Assembly: GCF_025252405.1 (NCBI RefSeq)
Contig: NZ_CP104307.1
Span: forward strand, 4,588,001-4,652,000
Source: Flavobacterium sp. TR2
GTDB taxonomy: Bacteria > Bacteroidota > Bacteroidia > Flavobacteriales > Flavobacteriaceae
Reading direction: 5' to 3'
DNA: 64,000 bases
Of the stretch, positions 26,207 to 34,038 are shown piece after piece. The first letter of the stretch is position 1, and each line of letters begins with the position of its first letter. The notes under the pieces were generated by a model. The model saw only the letters and a program-made list of their open reading frames with translations, was not told where the DNA came from and ran no database searches. A program made the position numbers and the translations under genes.

Positions 26207-26791
26207 ATGCCACAAAATAGATTTTATCCTGATGAAAAATTCAAAGAAATAGAAATAAATGCCTCATTACAATTAAGATACGCCATTTCGAACAGAGGTA
26301 GACTAATAAGTTTTACTGACGACATAGAAAACGGACGCATTTTAAAAGGAGGCTTAAGCGACGGATATCCGACTTTCCGTTTTAAGGTTAAAAAAGACGA
26401 TAAAATCGTTAACAAATACCTCTTCTTATACAAATTAGTCGCTCAATATTTTATCCCTAAAGATTCTGAAGACCAAACGTATGTGCTGCACTTAGATTAC
26501 AACAGAGCCAACGATGACGTAAGCAATTTGCGCTGGGCAACCAAACAGGAAATGATGGCGCATAGCCGCAAAAGCCCGCGTGTTATTCAGGCAAAAAAGA
26601 ATTTAATCGAACACAACCTAAAAGCAGACGGAAGAAAGCTGACAACCACAAAAGTCATGCTCATCAAAAAAATCCTTGCAAGACCCGAACAAAAAACACG
26701 TCTTAAAATGATCGCAAAACAGTTTGGCGTAAGCGAAATGCAAATCAGAAGAATTGCCAGCGGAGAAAACTGGGGACACGTTAAAATTTAA
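26207..26791 (+). CDS. NUMOD4/HNH-like DNA-binding protein with C-terminal helix-turn-helix
   Basis: A 194-residue protein. Residues about 10-60 resemble a NUMOD4 module (YAISNRGRLISF, then a GY...FRFKV strand). Residues about 70-115 resemble an HNH_3 domain, with LYKLVAQYFIP followed by LHLDYNRANDDVSNLRWAT. Compared with the usual pattern, the first conserved His (normally vHrLVA) is Tyr, while the later H, N and N positions are present. Residues about 155-190 form a helix-turn-helix (LKMIAKQFGVSEMQIRRIASG). Nuclease activity is therefore uncertain; a DNA-binding or regulatory role is equally possible. It stands alone between the LytTR gene and lpd, with no phage or intron sequence seen around it. 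Confidence 0.65.
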   Translation: MPQNRFYPDEKFKEIEINASLQLRYAISNRGRLISFTDDIENGRILKGGLSDGYPTFRFKVKKDDKIVNKYLFLYKLVAQYFIPKDSEDQTYVLHLDYNRANDDVSNLRWATKQEMMAHSRKSPRVIQAKKNLIEHNLKADGRKLTTTKVMLIKKILARPEQKTRLKMIAKQFGVSEMQIRRIASGENWGHVKI

Positions 26792-26834
26792 TTATGAATT
26801 ATTAATTGTTAATTATTAATTGTCGATTAACAGT

Positions 26835-26859
26835 TGTCAGGCTGAGCGGAGTCGAAGCC
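26835..26859. repeat. Dispersed GGCTGAGCGnAGTCGAAG element
   Basis: Contains GGCTGAGCGGAGTCGAAG preceded by TGTCA. Related copies are at 1196, 42161 and 43977. Unknown role. Confidence 0.65.
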
Positions 26860-26896
26860 CACGCAAAGTCTTTCCATCTGAATAAAAAATTATAAA

Positions 26897-26968
26897 AGCC
26901 ACAGATTACACATATTAATACAGATTTTTTAAAAATCATTTTAATCTGTATAAGTATAATCTGTGGCT
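26897..26968. repeat. Nested palindrome (AGCCACAGATTA family)
   Basis: The outer arms AGCCACAGATTA (26897-26908) and TAATCTGTGGCT (26957-26968) are perfect complements. The inner arms ATACAGATT (26918-26926) and AATCTGTAT (26943-26951) also pair, giving a long hairpin. A longer relative lies at 53563-53715. Confidence 0.8.
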
Positions 26969-27229
26969 CATTTTTATTACCATCAACCACCAGCACCAAC
27001 AATTACTCACTAAATCACAAAAATCACCTCAGAATTCACAATTTACAATTCACAATTCATTCGGTTTCTGTGAAAAGACCAAAATGTCTGTCTTTAAAAA
27101 CAAAATTTCAGGTGTTCATATAAAATAAATCCTTAAATTCGCAATCACAAATAACAAAAGAATAAATCGAAAGATGAGTTTCGGAAATATAAACTTCATT
27201 TTCGATAGTTAATACTAAAAACAAAAAAA

Positions 27230-28618
27230 ATGAAATACGACGTTATTGTTTTAGGAAGTGGTCCTGGAGGATATGTAACAGCGATTAGAGCTTCACAATT
27301 GGGCTTTAAAACAGCTGTAGTAGAAAAAGAAAATCTTGGAGGAGTTTGCCTTAACTGGGGGTGTATCCCAACAAAAGCGCTTTTAAAATCTGCTCAGGTT
27401 TTTGATTACCTTAAGCACGCTTCAGACTACGGATTGAAAGTTTCTGAATTTGACAAAGATTTCCCTGCAGTTATTCAACGCAGCCGTGGTGTTGCAGAAG
27501 GAATGAGCAAAGGAGTTCAATTCTTGATGAAAAAAAACAAAATTGACGTTATCGAAGGTTTTGGAAAACTAAAACCAGGAAAAAAACTTGACGTTACTGA
27601 TAAAGACAATAAAGTTACAGAATATAGCGCTGATCACATTATCATCGCAACTGGAGCTCGTTCTCGCGAGTTGCCAAACTTACCTCAAGACGGTGTAAAA
27701 GTAATTGGATACCGTCAGGCAATGACATTGCCAACTCAACCAAAATCTATGATTATCGTTGGTTCTGGAGCAATTGGAGTTGAGTTCGCTCATTTCTACA
27801 ACTCAATGGGAACAGATGTTACTATCGTAGAATTTATGCCAAACGTAGTTCCTGTAGAAGACGAAGATATCTCAAAACAATTTGAGCGTTCTTTGAAAAA
27901 ATCAGGAATTAAAGTAATGACTAACTCTTCTGTTGAGCGCATTGACACAACAGGCGCAGGAGTAAAAGCATTCGTTAAAACAGCAAAAGGAGAAGAAGTT
28001 TTAGAAGCTGACATTGTACTTTCTGCTGTTGGAATCAAAACAAACATTGAAAACATCGGATTAGAAGAAGTTGGAATCGCTGTTGACAGAGATAAAATCT
28101 TAGTAAACGCTTACAACGAAACTAACATTCCAGGATACTACGCAATTGGAGACGTTACTCCAGGCCAAGCTTTAGCACACGTAGCTTCTGCTGAAGGAAT
28201 CAACTGTGTGGAGAAAATCAAAGGTCTTCACGTAGATCCAATCGATTACGGAAACGTTCCTGGCTGTACGTACGCAACTCCAGAAATCGCTTCTGTAGGT
28301 TTAACAGAAAAACAAGCAAAAGAAAAAGGTTACGAATTGAAAATTGGTAAATTCCCTTTCTCAGCATCTGGAAAAGCAAAAGCGGCTGGAAATGCTGACG
28401 GTTTCGTAAAAGTAATTTTCGATGCTAAATACGGAGAATGGTTAGGATGCCACATGATCGGTGCTGGTGTTACAGATATGATTGCTGAAGCAGTTGTAGC
28501 TCGTAAACTAGAAACTACAGGGCACGAAATCCTTAAATCAATCCACCCTCACCCAACAATGAGCGAGGCAGTTATGGAAGCTGTAGCTGATGCTTACGGC
28601 GAAGTAATTCACTTGTAA
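27230..28618 (+). CDS. lpd: Dihydrolipoyl dehydrogenase
   Basis: A 462-residue flavoprotein, the E3 component shared by 2-oxoacid dehydrogenase complexes and the glycine cleavage system. It reoxidises dihydrolipoyl groups with NAD+. It has the FAD-binding GSGPGG motif at the N-terminus, the redox disulfide GGVCLNWGC (Cys40 and Cys45), the NAD-binding VGSGAIGVEFA, the second FAD motif YYAIGDV and the catalytic C-terminal HPHPTMSEAV. Length and motifs are complete. It is monocistronic here, with a terminator downstream and no E1 or E2 genes nearby, which is common for an E3 serving several complexes. Confidence 0.97.
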   Translation: MKYDVIVLGSGPGGYVTAIRASQLGFKTAVVEKENLGGVCLNWGCIPTKALLKSAQVFDYLKHASDYGLKVSEFDKDFPAVIQRSRGVAEGMSKGVQFLMKKNKIDVIEGFGKLKPGKKLDVTDKDNKVTEYSADHIIIATGARSRELPNLPQDGVKVIGYRQAMTLPTQPKSMIIVGSGAIGVEFAHFYNSMGTDVTIVEFMPNVVPVEDEDISKQFERSLKKSGIKVMTNSSVERIDTTGAGVKAFVKTAKGEEVLEADIVLSAVGIKTNIENIGLEEVGIAVDRDKILVNAYNETNIPGYYAIGDVTPGQALAHVASAEGINCVEKIKGLHVDPIDYGNVPGCTYATPEIASVGLTEKQAKEKGYELKIGKFPFSASGKAKAAGNADGFVKVIFDAKYGEWLGCHMIGAGVTDMIAEAVVARKLETTGHEILKSIHPHPTMSEAVMEAVADAYGEVIHL

Positions 28619-28658
28619 AAATATACCGTTTTACGGTTATATATAATTCTCAATTTAT

Positions 28659-28694
28659 AAAATCCGATTTGTGAAAACAGATCGGATTTTTTTT
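28659..28694 (+). terminator. Intrinsic terminator after lpd
   Basis: The stem AAATCCGATTTG / CAGATCGGATTT is followed by T-rich sequence, about 40 bases after the lpd stop codon. Its core is shared with three terminators at 31995, 32838 and 33497. Confidence 0.85.
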
Positions 28695-28790
28695 ATTCCC
28701 ACTAATTAAATCTCTCCTATTTTTATAATTTCCGATGTAGGAAAAAAACAAGCAAAGCAAAAATTTGTTTAAAACTTTACGTAAGAAAAT

Positions 28791-28820
28791 TTTGTCACTA
28801 GATCTAAATCGTTATTTTTA
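28791..28820 (+). promoter_or_regulatory. Candidate promoter of the SPFH gene cluster
   Basis: TTTG (28791-28794) and TATTTTTA (28813-28820, one mismatch from TAnnTTTG) are spaced by 18 bases. The start codon is 22 bases downstream. Confidence 0.4.
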
Positions 28821-28842
28821 TTCTTTTTAAATAAGATAAGTG

Positions 28843-29796
28843 ATGAAATTACCTTTTATAGAAATTATCGAAGCCACGACAAGCGATCCTAACTTATTAA
28901 TGTGGCAGTTTCCCGATGAAGATAAAGAAATCAAAAATGGAGCAAAGCTAACCGTTCGTGAAAGTCAGCACGCAATGCTTTTAAATGAAGGACAACTTGC
29001 TGATGTTTTTTCTCCAGGACTTCATACTTTATCTACAGAAAATATTCCAATTCTAAGTAAACTAAAAGGCTGGAAATATGGATTCGAAAGTCCGTTTAAA
29101 GCCGATGTTTACTTTTTCAATACACATCAATTCATTAATAATAAATGGGGAACTCCTGCTCCTATCCTAATGAATGATCCACAGTTTGGACAAATCAGAA
29201 TCAGAGCTTTTGGAAGTTTTGACCTTAAAATAAATGATCCTGCCAAATTCTTCCGTCAATATGCAGGAACTTACAAACAGCTTACGATTTTTGAATTACA
29301 AAGCCAATTAAGAGATTTTGTGGCGCCAAAATTCGGAGAAGTTTTAGCCAATGAAAATATAACCGTTACAGATGTAGCTGGAAACATTACCCAATTAGGC
29401 AAAAAAATAGAACCGTACCTTAAACCGTATTTTGAGCAATTAGGAATAGAACTTACTCAGTTTGTCATTACAAGCGTAACCTTACCAGAAGAAGTAACTG
29501 CGCATTATGATAAAATCACCAATATGAATATGGTAACCGATATGGATAAATTTACCAAATTCAATACCGCAACTGCTATTGGCGATAAAGGAACCGCTCT
29601 GCACGATGCAACTCAAAATGCATTGAGTATGGGAATTCTTTTAAATCAGCTGCAACAGAATAAAGAAACTCCAAAACAGGAAACGGGAGACGATTTAACC
29701 TCCAAACTTCAAAAATTAAAATCACTGTTTGACGCTGGTTTAATTGATGAAGATGAATTTAAAACTAAAAAATCGGAATTATTAAGCCAATTGTAA
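28843..29796 (+). CDS. SPFH-domain protein with C-terminal SHOCT motif (YdjI-like)
   Basis: A 317-residue protein. Residues about 20-225 form an SPFH/band-7-like domain of the YdjI (virion-core-like) type, with LTVRESQHAMLLNEGQ, FSPGLHTLST and RAFGSFDLKINDP. There is no transmembrane helix, unlike flotillins. Residues about 285-317 match the SHOCT module (LQKLKSLFDAGLIDEDEFKTKK). In Bacillus the related YdjI works with a PspA homologue and membrane partners in membrane-stress responses (family knowledge). The next gene starts within the stop codon (TAATG), implying translational coupling. It is probably a cytoplasmic scaffold at the membrane. The ATG at 28843 is preferred to the GTG three bases upstream. 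Confidence 0.82.
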   Translation: MKLPFIEIIEATTSDPNLLMWQFPDEDKEIKNGAKLTVRESQHAMLLNEGQLADVFSPGLHTLSTENIPILSKLKGWKYGFESPFKADVYFFNTHQFINNKWGTPAPILMNDPQFGQIRIRAFGSFDLKINDPAKFFRQYAGTYKQLTIFELQSQLRDFVAPKFGEVLANENITVTDVAGNITQLGKKIEPYLKPYFEQLGIELTQFVITSVTLPEEVTAHYDKITNMNMVTDMDKFTKFNTATAIGDKGTALHDATQNALSMGILLNQLQQNKETPKQETGDDLTSKLQKLKSLFDAGLIDEDEFKTKKSELLSQL

Positions 29797-30038
29797 TGGA
29801 AGAGAAAAAAGTCAATTCGTTTTTGAACAGACTCAAAGAAAATGCTCAAAAACAAACCAATTATGGAGGCGAAATGGAAATTACAGAAGCTAAAATGAAT
29901 GCTAAAGACTGTCCAAACTGTGGCGCTGGAAGAGCCAAACAAGATGGACTGACACATTGTGCCTACTGCGGATTTGAGTTTTTAAACATAAAACTTACCG
30001 ATGGAGTTTATATCAAAAAAGAAGACAATTCAATTTAA
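29796..30038 (+). CDS. Small zinc-ribbon protein
   Basis: An 80-residue protein. A zinc ribbon is formed by CPNCG (about residue 37) and CAYCG (about residue 54); the remainder is charged. There is no signal peptide or membrane segment. Its start overlaps the SPFH gene stop, so both are surely co-expressed. YdjI-type proteins often carry a C-terminal zinc ribbon, so this gene may encode that part as a separate subunit; this is an inference. Function is unknown. Confidence 0.75.
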   Translation: MEEKKVNSFLNRLKENAQKQTNYGGEMEITEAKMNAKDCPNCGAGRAKQDGLTHCAYCGFEFLNIKLTDGVYIKKEDNSI

Positions 30039-30050
30039 AATTCAACTAAA

Positions 30051-30995
30051 GTGTTCGGATTATTCAATAAATCAAAAGACAACCAAAATGGAGAATCTGC
30101 TCCAGAATGGTACTCAGAACTTCAGGAAAATCAACAAAGATGGTTTGCTTTCTTAGAAAAACTTGACGCTAAAATGGAAGAATTTGCCGCAGCTGCAATT
30201 CCAGAGCTTAAAGAAATTATGCAAAGCGATGATGATATATATAAAAGAACCTTTCACAGAGTCTACTCGGGTGTAAACGGTCAGTTAAATAACATTAGAG
30301 AAAAAGCCAGAGATGTTTATGAAGAAAAAGTAAATGATGTTTACTACAGTCTCACTTCGCAAATTTCAGTTTTAAGCAAACATCACAATTTGCTTTCAGA
30401 TTTTAGAAGTGCATGTTCTGATCGTTATAGCGAATTTGAAAATAAATATGACTATTGGAGAAAACAGATAGACAAAACTCAAGAACGCGATCTCGAAACC
30501 GAATATCAAAAAATATTAGACGAATACGAAGCCATTAAAAACAAATTCAACTGCACACAATGCGGTGGAAATATCGTGATTGAGAAAATATTTTTAATTG
30601 AAACCTATATTTCGTGTCCATATTGCCAAACACAAAATACATTTGCTCCAAGCACGCTCGGCAGAAACCTTCAGAATATTGCAAGAAATCTCGCTGAGCA
30701 GCGAACAGCGCATTTGTACGAAGCTTATGAATCCGAAAAAGACAAAGAACGTGATTTGTATCATCAGCGCCATGAATTAAGTTTGAGCATTATTCATGAA
30801 TCAGATAAAAAAGTAGTTAATGAAGTTCGGGCAATAATGGATGATCTTGAACAGCAAAGACAATTCGCTATTAAAAATGCTCCAAAATTGCATCAAGAAT
30901 ATTTAAGAGCAATGTATGACGAATGGAATAAAATTACGCCAGACTTAAAAGAGCACAACGAAAAAATGTATCAAAATCAATTGCAATACCTATAA
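30051..30995 (+). CDS. Coiled-coil protein with internal zinc ribbon
   Basis: A 314-residue soluble protein that I cannot assign to a named family. It is strongly helical and charged. Residues about 20-165 and 210-310 look like coiled coils, and a two-CxxC zinc ribbon (CTQCGG ... CPYCQTQ) lies between them near residues 168-195. GTG is used as start; it is 12 bases after the zinc-ribbon gene stop, and the protein begins MFGLFNKSK. The next protein begins similarly (MFKKLFG), which may be a shared amphipathic N-terminus. By position it belongs to the SPFH operon, and a PspA-like or adaptor role is conceivable but unproven. Confidence 0.75.
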   Translation: MFGLFNKSKDNQNGESAPEWYSELQENQQRWFAFLEKLDAKMEEFAAAAIPELKEIMQSDDDIYKRTFHRVYSGVNGQLNNIREKARDVYEEKVNDVYYSLTSQISVLSKHHNLLSDFRSACSDRYSEFENKYDYWRKQIDKTQERDLETEYQKILDEYEAIKNKFNCTQCGGNIVIEKIFLIETYISCPYCQTQNTFAPSTLGRNLQNIARNLAEQRTAHLYEAYESEKDKERDLYHQRHELSLSIIHESDKKVVNEVRAIMDDLEQQRQFAIKNAPKLHQEYLRAMYDEWNKITPDLKEHNEKMYQNQLQYL

Positions 30996-31021
30996 TTTAT
31001 TAATCCTTAAAAAATTTAAAA

Positions 31022-31978
31022 ATGTTTAAAAAACTTTTTGGAGCTCTAACAGGAGACAAACAAGAAAACCAGAATTACGAGACTCAGACATCGAATGGCA
31101 ATTATGAAAATGATTATAAAGATAATTATCAAGAAGTAGAATACGATCCTGAAACTTTGCATGGAACGCATTATTCTGTTGAAGATTTTGATAACGAAGT
31201 AGCTGAAAGAGCTGAAGCATGGATTGCAGATGAGCGCGCAAGTGGAGAAAACCTTGACGAAAAAGATATTCAGAACATTTATTTTAATTACAGAAGAACG
31301 GTTTATACAGAATGGAACAATTGTGATTCTGACCAAATGATTCGTTTTGAGCATGCAAATTCATTAAAATATACAGGAGTTCAAACTTCTGGATTTGTAA
31401 AAGCAGATGATAATAATCCGTTTTTAGAACCAGTACACGGTGTTGATTTAAGAACTTACACAGCAATGTGTCTTAAAATCAGTGCAGGAATCGATTATCT
31501 AGAAGTTTGCAAAGCCATGGGATTTGAGCCAGCGGTTTGGGAAGAATTAAACACAATCTGGCCACAGCGTATGGGCGAAGACACTTCGTTTACCGTTACA
31601 ACTTTATTTGGTCAATATTATGCTGAAAATGTAACTGTTCCTCAGTTAGAAAATCTAAAAGCTGAAATTTCTGAAGAAGGCGCTGCCAATTTAGAAAGAA
31701 TAAAAAACGATCGTTATTTCTACGAAGAACTTGCTGGAGCAAGACAAGCTGCATACGAATACGGAATTGACGGAGCGCAATGGATTTTGGAAAACTTTGG
31801 AATCAATCTTGCTGATTTCCAATCTGTAGCAATGCAATGGATGACAGAACAAAATCAAAATTGGAATTCTGAAGATATCATCGAATTTTCTAATTATCAG
31901 CAGGAAAAACAAAAAGAATATGCCGCAAAATTTGCTGCCGAACAAGGAGGAAATATTGCAGACGATGTGAATTTTTAA
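31022..31978 (+). CDS. Uncharacterised acidic protein of the SPFH operon (possibly DUF6620)
   Basis: A 318-residue soluble acidic protein. It starts with an amphipathic MFKKLFGALTGDK, then has a low-complexity Asn/Asp/Tyr-rich stretch (residues about 15-45). A helical domain follows with YFNYRRTVYTEWNN and a repeated pattern around YLEVCKAMGF and WEELNTIWPQRM. Trp and aromatic residues are frequent. It resembles a Bacteroidota family I recall as DUF6620, but I cannot verify this. It starts 26 bases after the coiled-coil gene and is closed by a terminator, so it is the last gene of the four-gene transcript. Function is unknown. Confidence 0.65.
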   Translation: MFKKLFGALTGDKQENQNYETQTSNGNYENDYKDNYQEVEYDPETLHGTHYSVEDFDNEVAERAEAWIADERASGENLDEKDIQNIYFNYRRTVYTEWNNCDSDQMIRFEHANSLKYTGVQTSGFVKADDNNPFLEPVHGVDLRTYTAMCLKISAGIDYLEVCKAMGFEPAVWEELNTIWPQRMGEDTSFTVTTLFGQYYAENVTVPQLENLKAEISEEGAANLERIKNDRYFYEELAGARQAAYEYGIDGAQWILENFGINLADFQSVAMQWMTEQNQNWNSEDIIEFSNYQQEKQKEYAAKFAAEQGGNIADDVNF

Positions 31979-31994
31979 AATTTATCCCTCATAG

Positions 31995-32030
31995 TAAAAA
32001 ACCGATTTGCAAAAACAAATCGGTTTTTTA
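31995..32030 (+). terminator. Intrinsic terminator closing the SPFH four-gene operon
   Basis: The stem AAAAACCGATTTG / CAAATCGGTTTTT has an AAAAA-type loop. It has the same core as the lpd terminator. Confidence 0.88.
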
Positions 32031-32078
32031 TTCGTTTAAAACTATTCAATTCTATAAAATCATTAAAAATTACATATA

Positions 32079-32828
32079 ATGGAAGAAACAAAAATATTCT
32101 ACGCCGACGGAGAAAACCCAAAAATGATTGAAGCTTACAAAAGAGCTCAAGAAACTTTCAAATATTTCTGGAGAGAATTGTCCTGGGAATACAGAAGAAT
32201 AGTTCCAGGATTGGACGTTGCTTGTGTAAAACTGGCTTTTACGCAAGAAATTGAAAACGAAACCATCGTAGAACATATGTGGATTAACGACGTGAACTTT
32301 GACGGAGAAACTATATACGGAATTTTGGTAAATGATCCCGATGAATTGACCAATGTAAATAATGGAGACGAAATTGCGATTCCAATTAATCAAATTAGCG
32401 ACTGGCTCTTTGCAATTGGCGGCACGACGTATGGAGCATTTACAATACAGGCCATGCGCTCAGAAATGAGTGACGAAGAAAGAGCATCACATGATGAAGC
32501 ATGGGGATTAGATTTTGGCGATTTTAATGATATTCTGGTCGTAAATGAACAGAAAGAAAAACCAGAAAACCTGACAGAACACCCAATGAGCAAAAACATG
32601 AAAGAAAGTCTTATTGATTTTGTCAAAAACAACCCTGAAGAAGTAACCGCTCAAGATGAATTAGGCTACACTTTTCTGCATCGAGAAGCAATTGCAGGAA
32701 ACCAGACATCTGTAGAAGTTTTACTCGAATTTGGAGCAGATAAAAATGCAAAAACAGAAACTGGCAAAACCCCTTTAGATTTTGCTAAAGAATTAAAATG
32801 GGCACATTTGCTGCCATTACTACAATAA
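32079..32828 (+). CDS. DUF2314 domain protein with C-terminal ankyrin repeats
   Basis: A 249-residue protein. The N-terminal part (about 1-125) matches DUF2314 (YegJ-like), with KRAQETFKYFWRELSWEYRRI, then VEHMWINDV and ISDWLFAI. After a linker, residues about 175-249 hold two ankyrin-like repeats (DELGYTFLHREAIAGN, then TETGKTPLDFAKELKW). There is no signal peptide. Terminators on both sides suggest a monocistronic unit, although its promoter is not obvious in the short gap. Ankyrin repeats suggest protein binding; DUF2314 has no established activity. Proteins of this kind also occur among immunity-type genes, so that remains an alternative. Confidence 0.8.
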   Translation: MEETKIFYADGENPKMIEAYKRAQETFKYFWRELSWEYRRIVPGLDVACVKLAFTQEIENETIVEHMWINDVNFDGETIYGILVNDPDELTNVNNGDEIAIPINQISDWLFAIGGTTYGAFTIQAMRSEMSDEERASHDEAWGLDFGDFNDILVVNEQKEKPENLTEHPMSKNMKESLIDFVKNNPEEVTAQDELGYTFLHREAIAGNQTSVEVLLEFGADKNAKTETGKTPLDFAKELKWAHLLPLLQ

Positions 32829-32837
32829 GATTTTAAT

Positions 32838-32876
32838 AATCCGATCTGCAAAAACAGATCGGATTTTTATTTTTAG
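32838..32876 (+). terminator. Intrinsic terminator after the DUF2314-ankyrin gene
   Basis: The stem AATCCGATCTG / CAGATCGGATT with an A-rich loop is followed by T-rich sequence. It belongs to the local terminator family. Confidence 0.87.
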
Positions 32877-32947
32877 AACGCTAAATATTTTTTCATATCC
32901 AAACCAAAACTATTCTATTTTTCATCTGTTTAAAATAAAGAATGTGC

Positions 32948-32955
32948 TACTTTTG
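32948..32955 (+). promoter_or_regulatory. Candidate -7 box for the TPM gene
   Basis: TACTTTTG matches TAnnTTTG 26 bases before the ATG. A T-rich stretch (TGTTTA) lies at the approximate -33 position. Confidence 0.4.
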
Positions 32956-32981
32956 CTGCACCAAATCTAAAATGCCACAGA

Positions 32982-33488
32982 ATGAAAAAATTATTCTATA
33001 CGCTAGTACTGCTAACCTCAGTTCTTTTATCTGCCCAAACAAAAAACGACACTGATTTTGCTGCTCAACTAAAAAATTCTTTTTCAGGATCTACAGACTG
33101 TGTCAATGACTTCGAAAAAATACTGACACCAGCCGAGCTCAAATCTTTGAACACCAATTTAAACGGATTCGAAAAAAAGTATCTTTATAAAATTGTTGTT
33201 ATCACGACCCCTTCTTATTCGCCATTCAAGTCCTTGGAAGAATATACATTGGAACTGGATAAATTTCTATCAAAAGACCCTCGTCTAGACCCAACTCTTT
33301 TAATAATCGTAAGTAAAACATTAAGACAGATTCAGGTTATAAGCGTCGATTTTATACGATACAAATTGAGTACTGAAGACACGCAAAATATAATCAGCAC
33401 CTACTCTGTTCCTGAACTTAAAAAAGGAAACTATTATAAAGCTTTAGAATTGGCTTCAAATGAATTCATGAAAAAACTCCAGCCATAA
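32982..33488 (+). CDS. Exported TPM-domain protein
   Basis: A 168-residue protein with a cleavable signal peptide (about 1-18, ending LLSAQ). The remainder is a TPM domain: VNDFEKILTPAELKSLN at its start, KIVVITTPSY as the central strand, LLIIVSKTLRQIQVIS and a late ELKKGNYYKALELA. There is no C-terminal membrane helix or Gly-rich tail, so it is a short soluble periplasmic version. TPM proteins have been tied to photosystem repair and acid phosphatase activity, and in bacteria they appear near PspA or SPFH membrane-stress genes. It lies close to the SPFH cluster and shares the terminator type. Confidence 0.78.
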   Translation: MKKLFYTLVLLTSVLLSAQTKNDTDFAAQLKNSFSGSTDCVNDFEKILTPAELKSLNTNLNGFEKKYLYKIVVITTPSYSPFKSLEEYTLELDKFLSKDPRLDPTLLIIVSKTLRQIQVISVDFIRYKLSTEDTQNIISTYSVPELKKGNYYKALELASNEFMKKLQP

Positions 33489-33496
33489 AATGGATC

Positions 33497-33532
33497 AAAT
33501 CCGATTTGTACAAACAGGTCGGATTTTTTTTT
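33497..33532 (+). terminator. Intrinsic terminator after the TPM gene
   Basis: The stem AAATCCGATTTG / CAGGTCGGATTT (one G-T pair) is followed by a T-run. It is the fourth member of the local terminator family. Confidence 0.88.
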
Positions 33533-33587
33533 ATCTTGTCTCTCTAAAAAAACATTAAAATGGTTTAGCCTAGTAAATTTTAAATTG

Positions 33588-34022
33588 ATGGCAACTATAA
33601 AAGCATACAGAGATATCGATTTACAGCACTTGAGAAAACTATTCTTAGAGGAAAGGAAAAGAACATTTGCAGATCAGGATATATCAGAATTTAAATTAGA
33701 AGATTTTGACAAGCAAACGCAAGGAGAATATATATTGACTGCAATTATAGATGATATTCCTGTCGGATTTATTTCGATTTGGATGCCCAACAATTTTATC
33801 CATCATCTATACGTTGATACTAAACATCAGGGAAAAAACATAGGCACAGCATTATTAAAAGCCGCTACAAAAAAAGCAGCATTTCCTATTACTTTAAAAT
33901 GCCTTGCCAGCAACACAAAAGCAGCTGATTTTTATGTTAGAAAAGGATTTACAGAAAAATCGAGAGGACATTCAAGCAACGGAATCTATATTTTATTTGA
34001 ACTAACAAAAGAGATAAAATAA
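33588..34022 (+). CDS. GNAT family N-acetyltransferase
   Basis: A 144-residue GNAT protein. The acetyl-CoA binding signature is HLYVDTKHQGKNIGTALL (motif A, Q-x-x-x-x-G). It is followed by TLKCLASNTKAADFYVRKGF, the usual C-terminal motif. The substrate is unknown. The ATG is preferred to a TTG three bases before it. It is followed after 16 bases by a DUF1801 gene and may be co-transcribed with it. Confidence 0.88.
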   Translation: MATIKAYRDIDLQHLRKLFLEERKRTFADQDISEFKLEDFDKQTQGEYILTAIIDDIPVGFISIWMPNNFIHHLYVDTKHQGKNIGTALLKAATKKAAFPITLKCLASNTKAADFYVRKGFTEKSRGHSSNGIYILFELTKEIK

Positions 34023-34038
34023 CTAAAAGGCTAAAGAC

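Larger units (their letters stand above)
26792..27229. other. 438-bp intergenic region made largely of repeats
   Basis: In order it holds AATTATTAATTGTTAATT-type low-complexity sequence (26792-26830), a GGCTGAGCGGAGTCGAAG element, a nested palindrome (26897-26968), more AATTCACAATT words (27030-27060) and about 160 bases of AT-rich leader before lpd. A TAAATTCG box at 27134-27141 could be the lpd promoter -7 element, with one mismatch from TAnnTTTG. No gene is supported. Confidence 0.6.

Noticed and set aside
28843..31978. Prophage or phage-tail origin for the SPFH operon, suggested by the virion-core-like annotation of the family
   Set aside because: No capsid, terminase, integrase or tail gene is near, base composition is as in the neighbours, and the SPFH-SHOCT layout is a cellular one.
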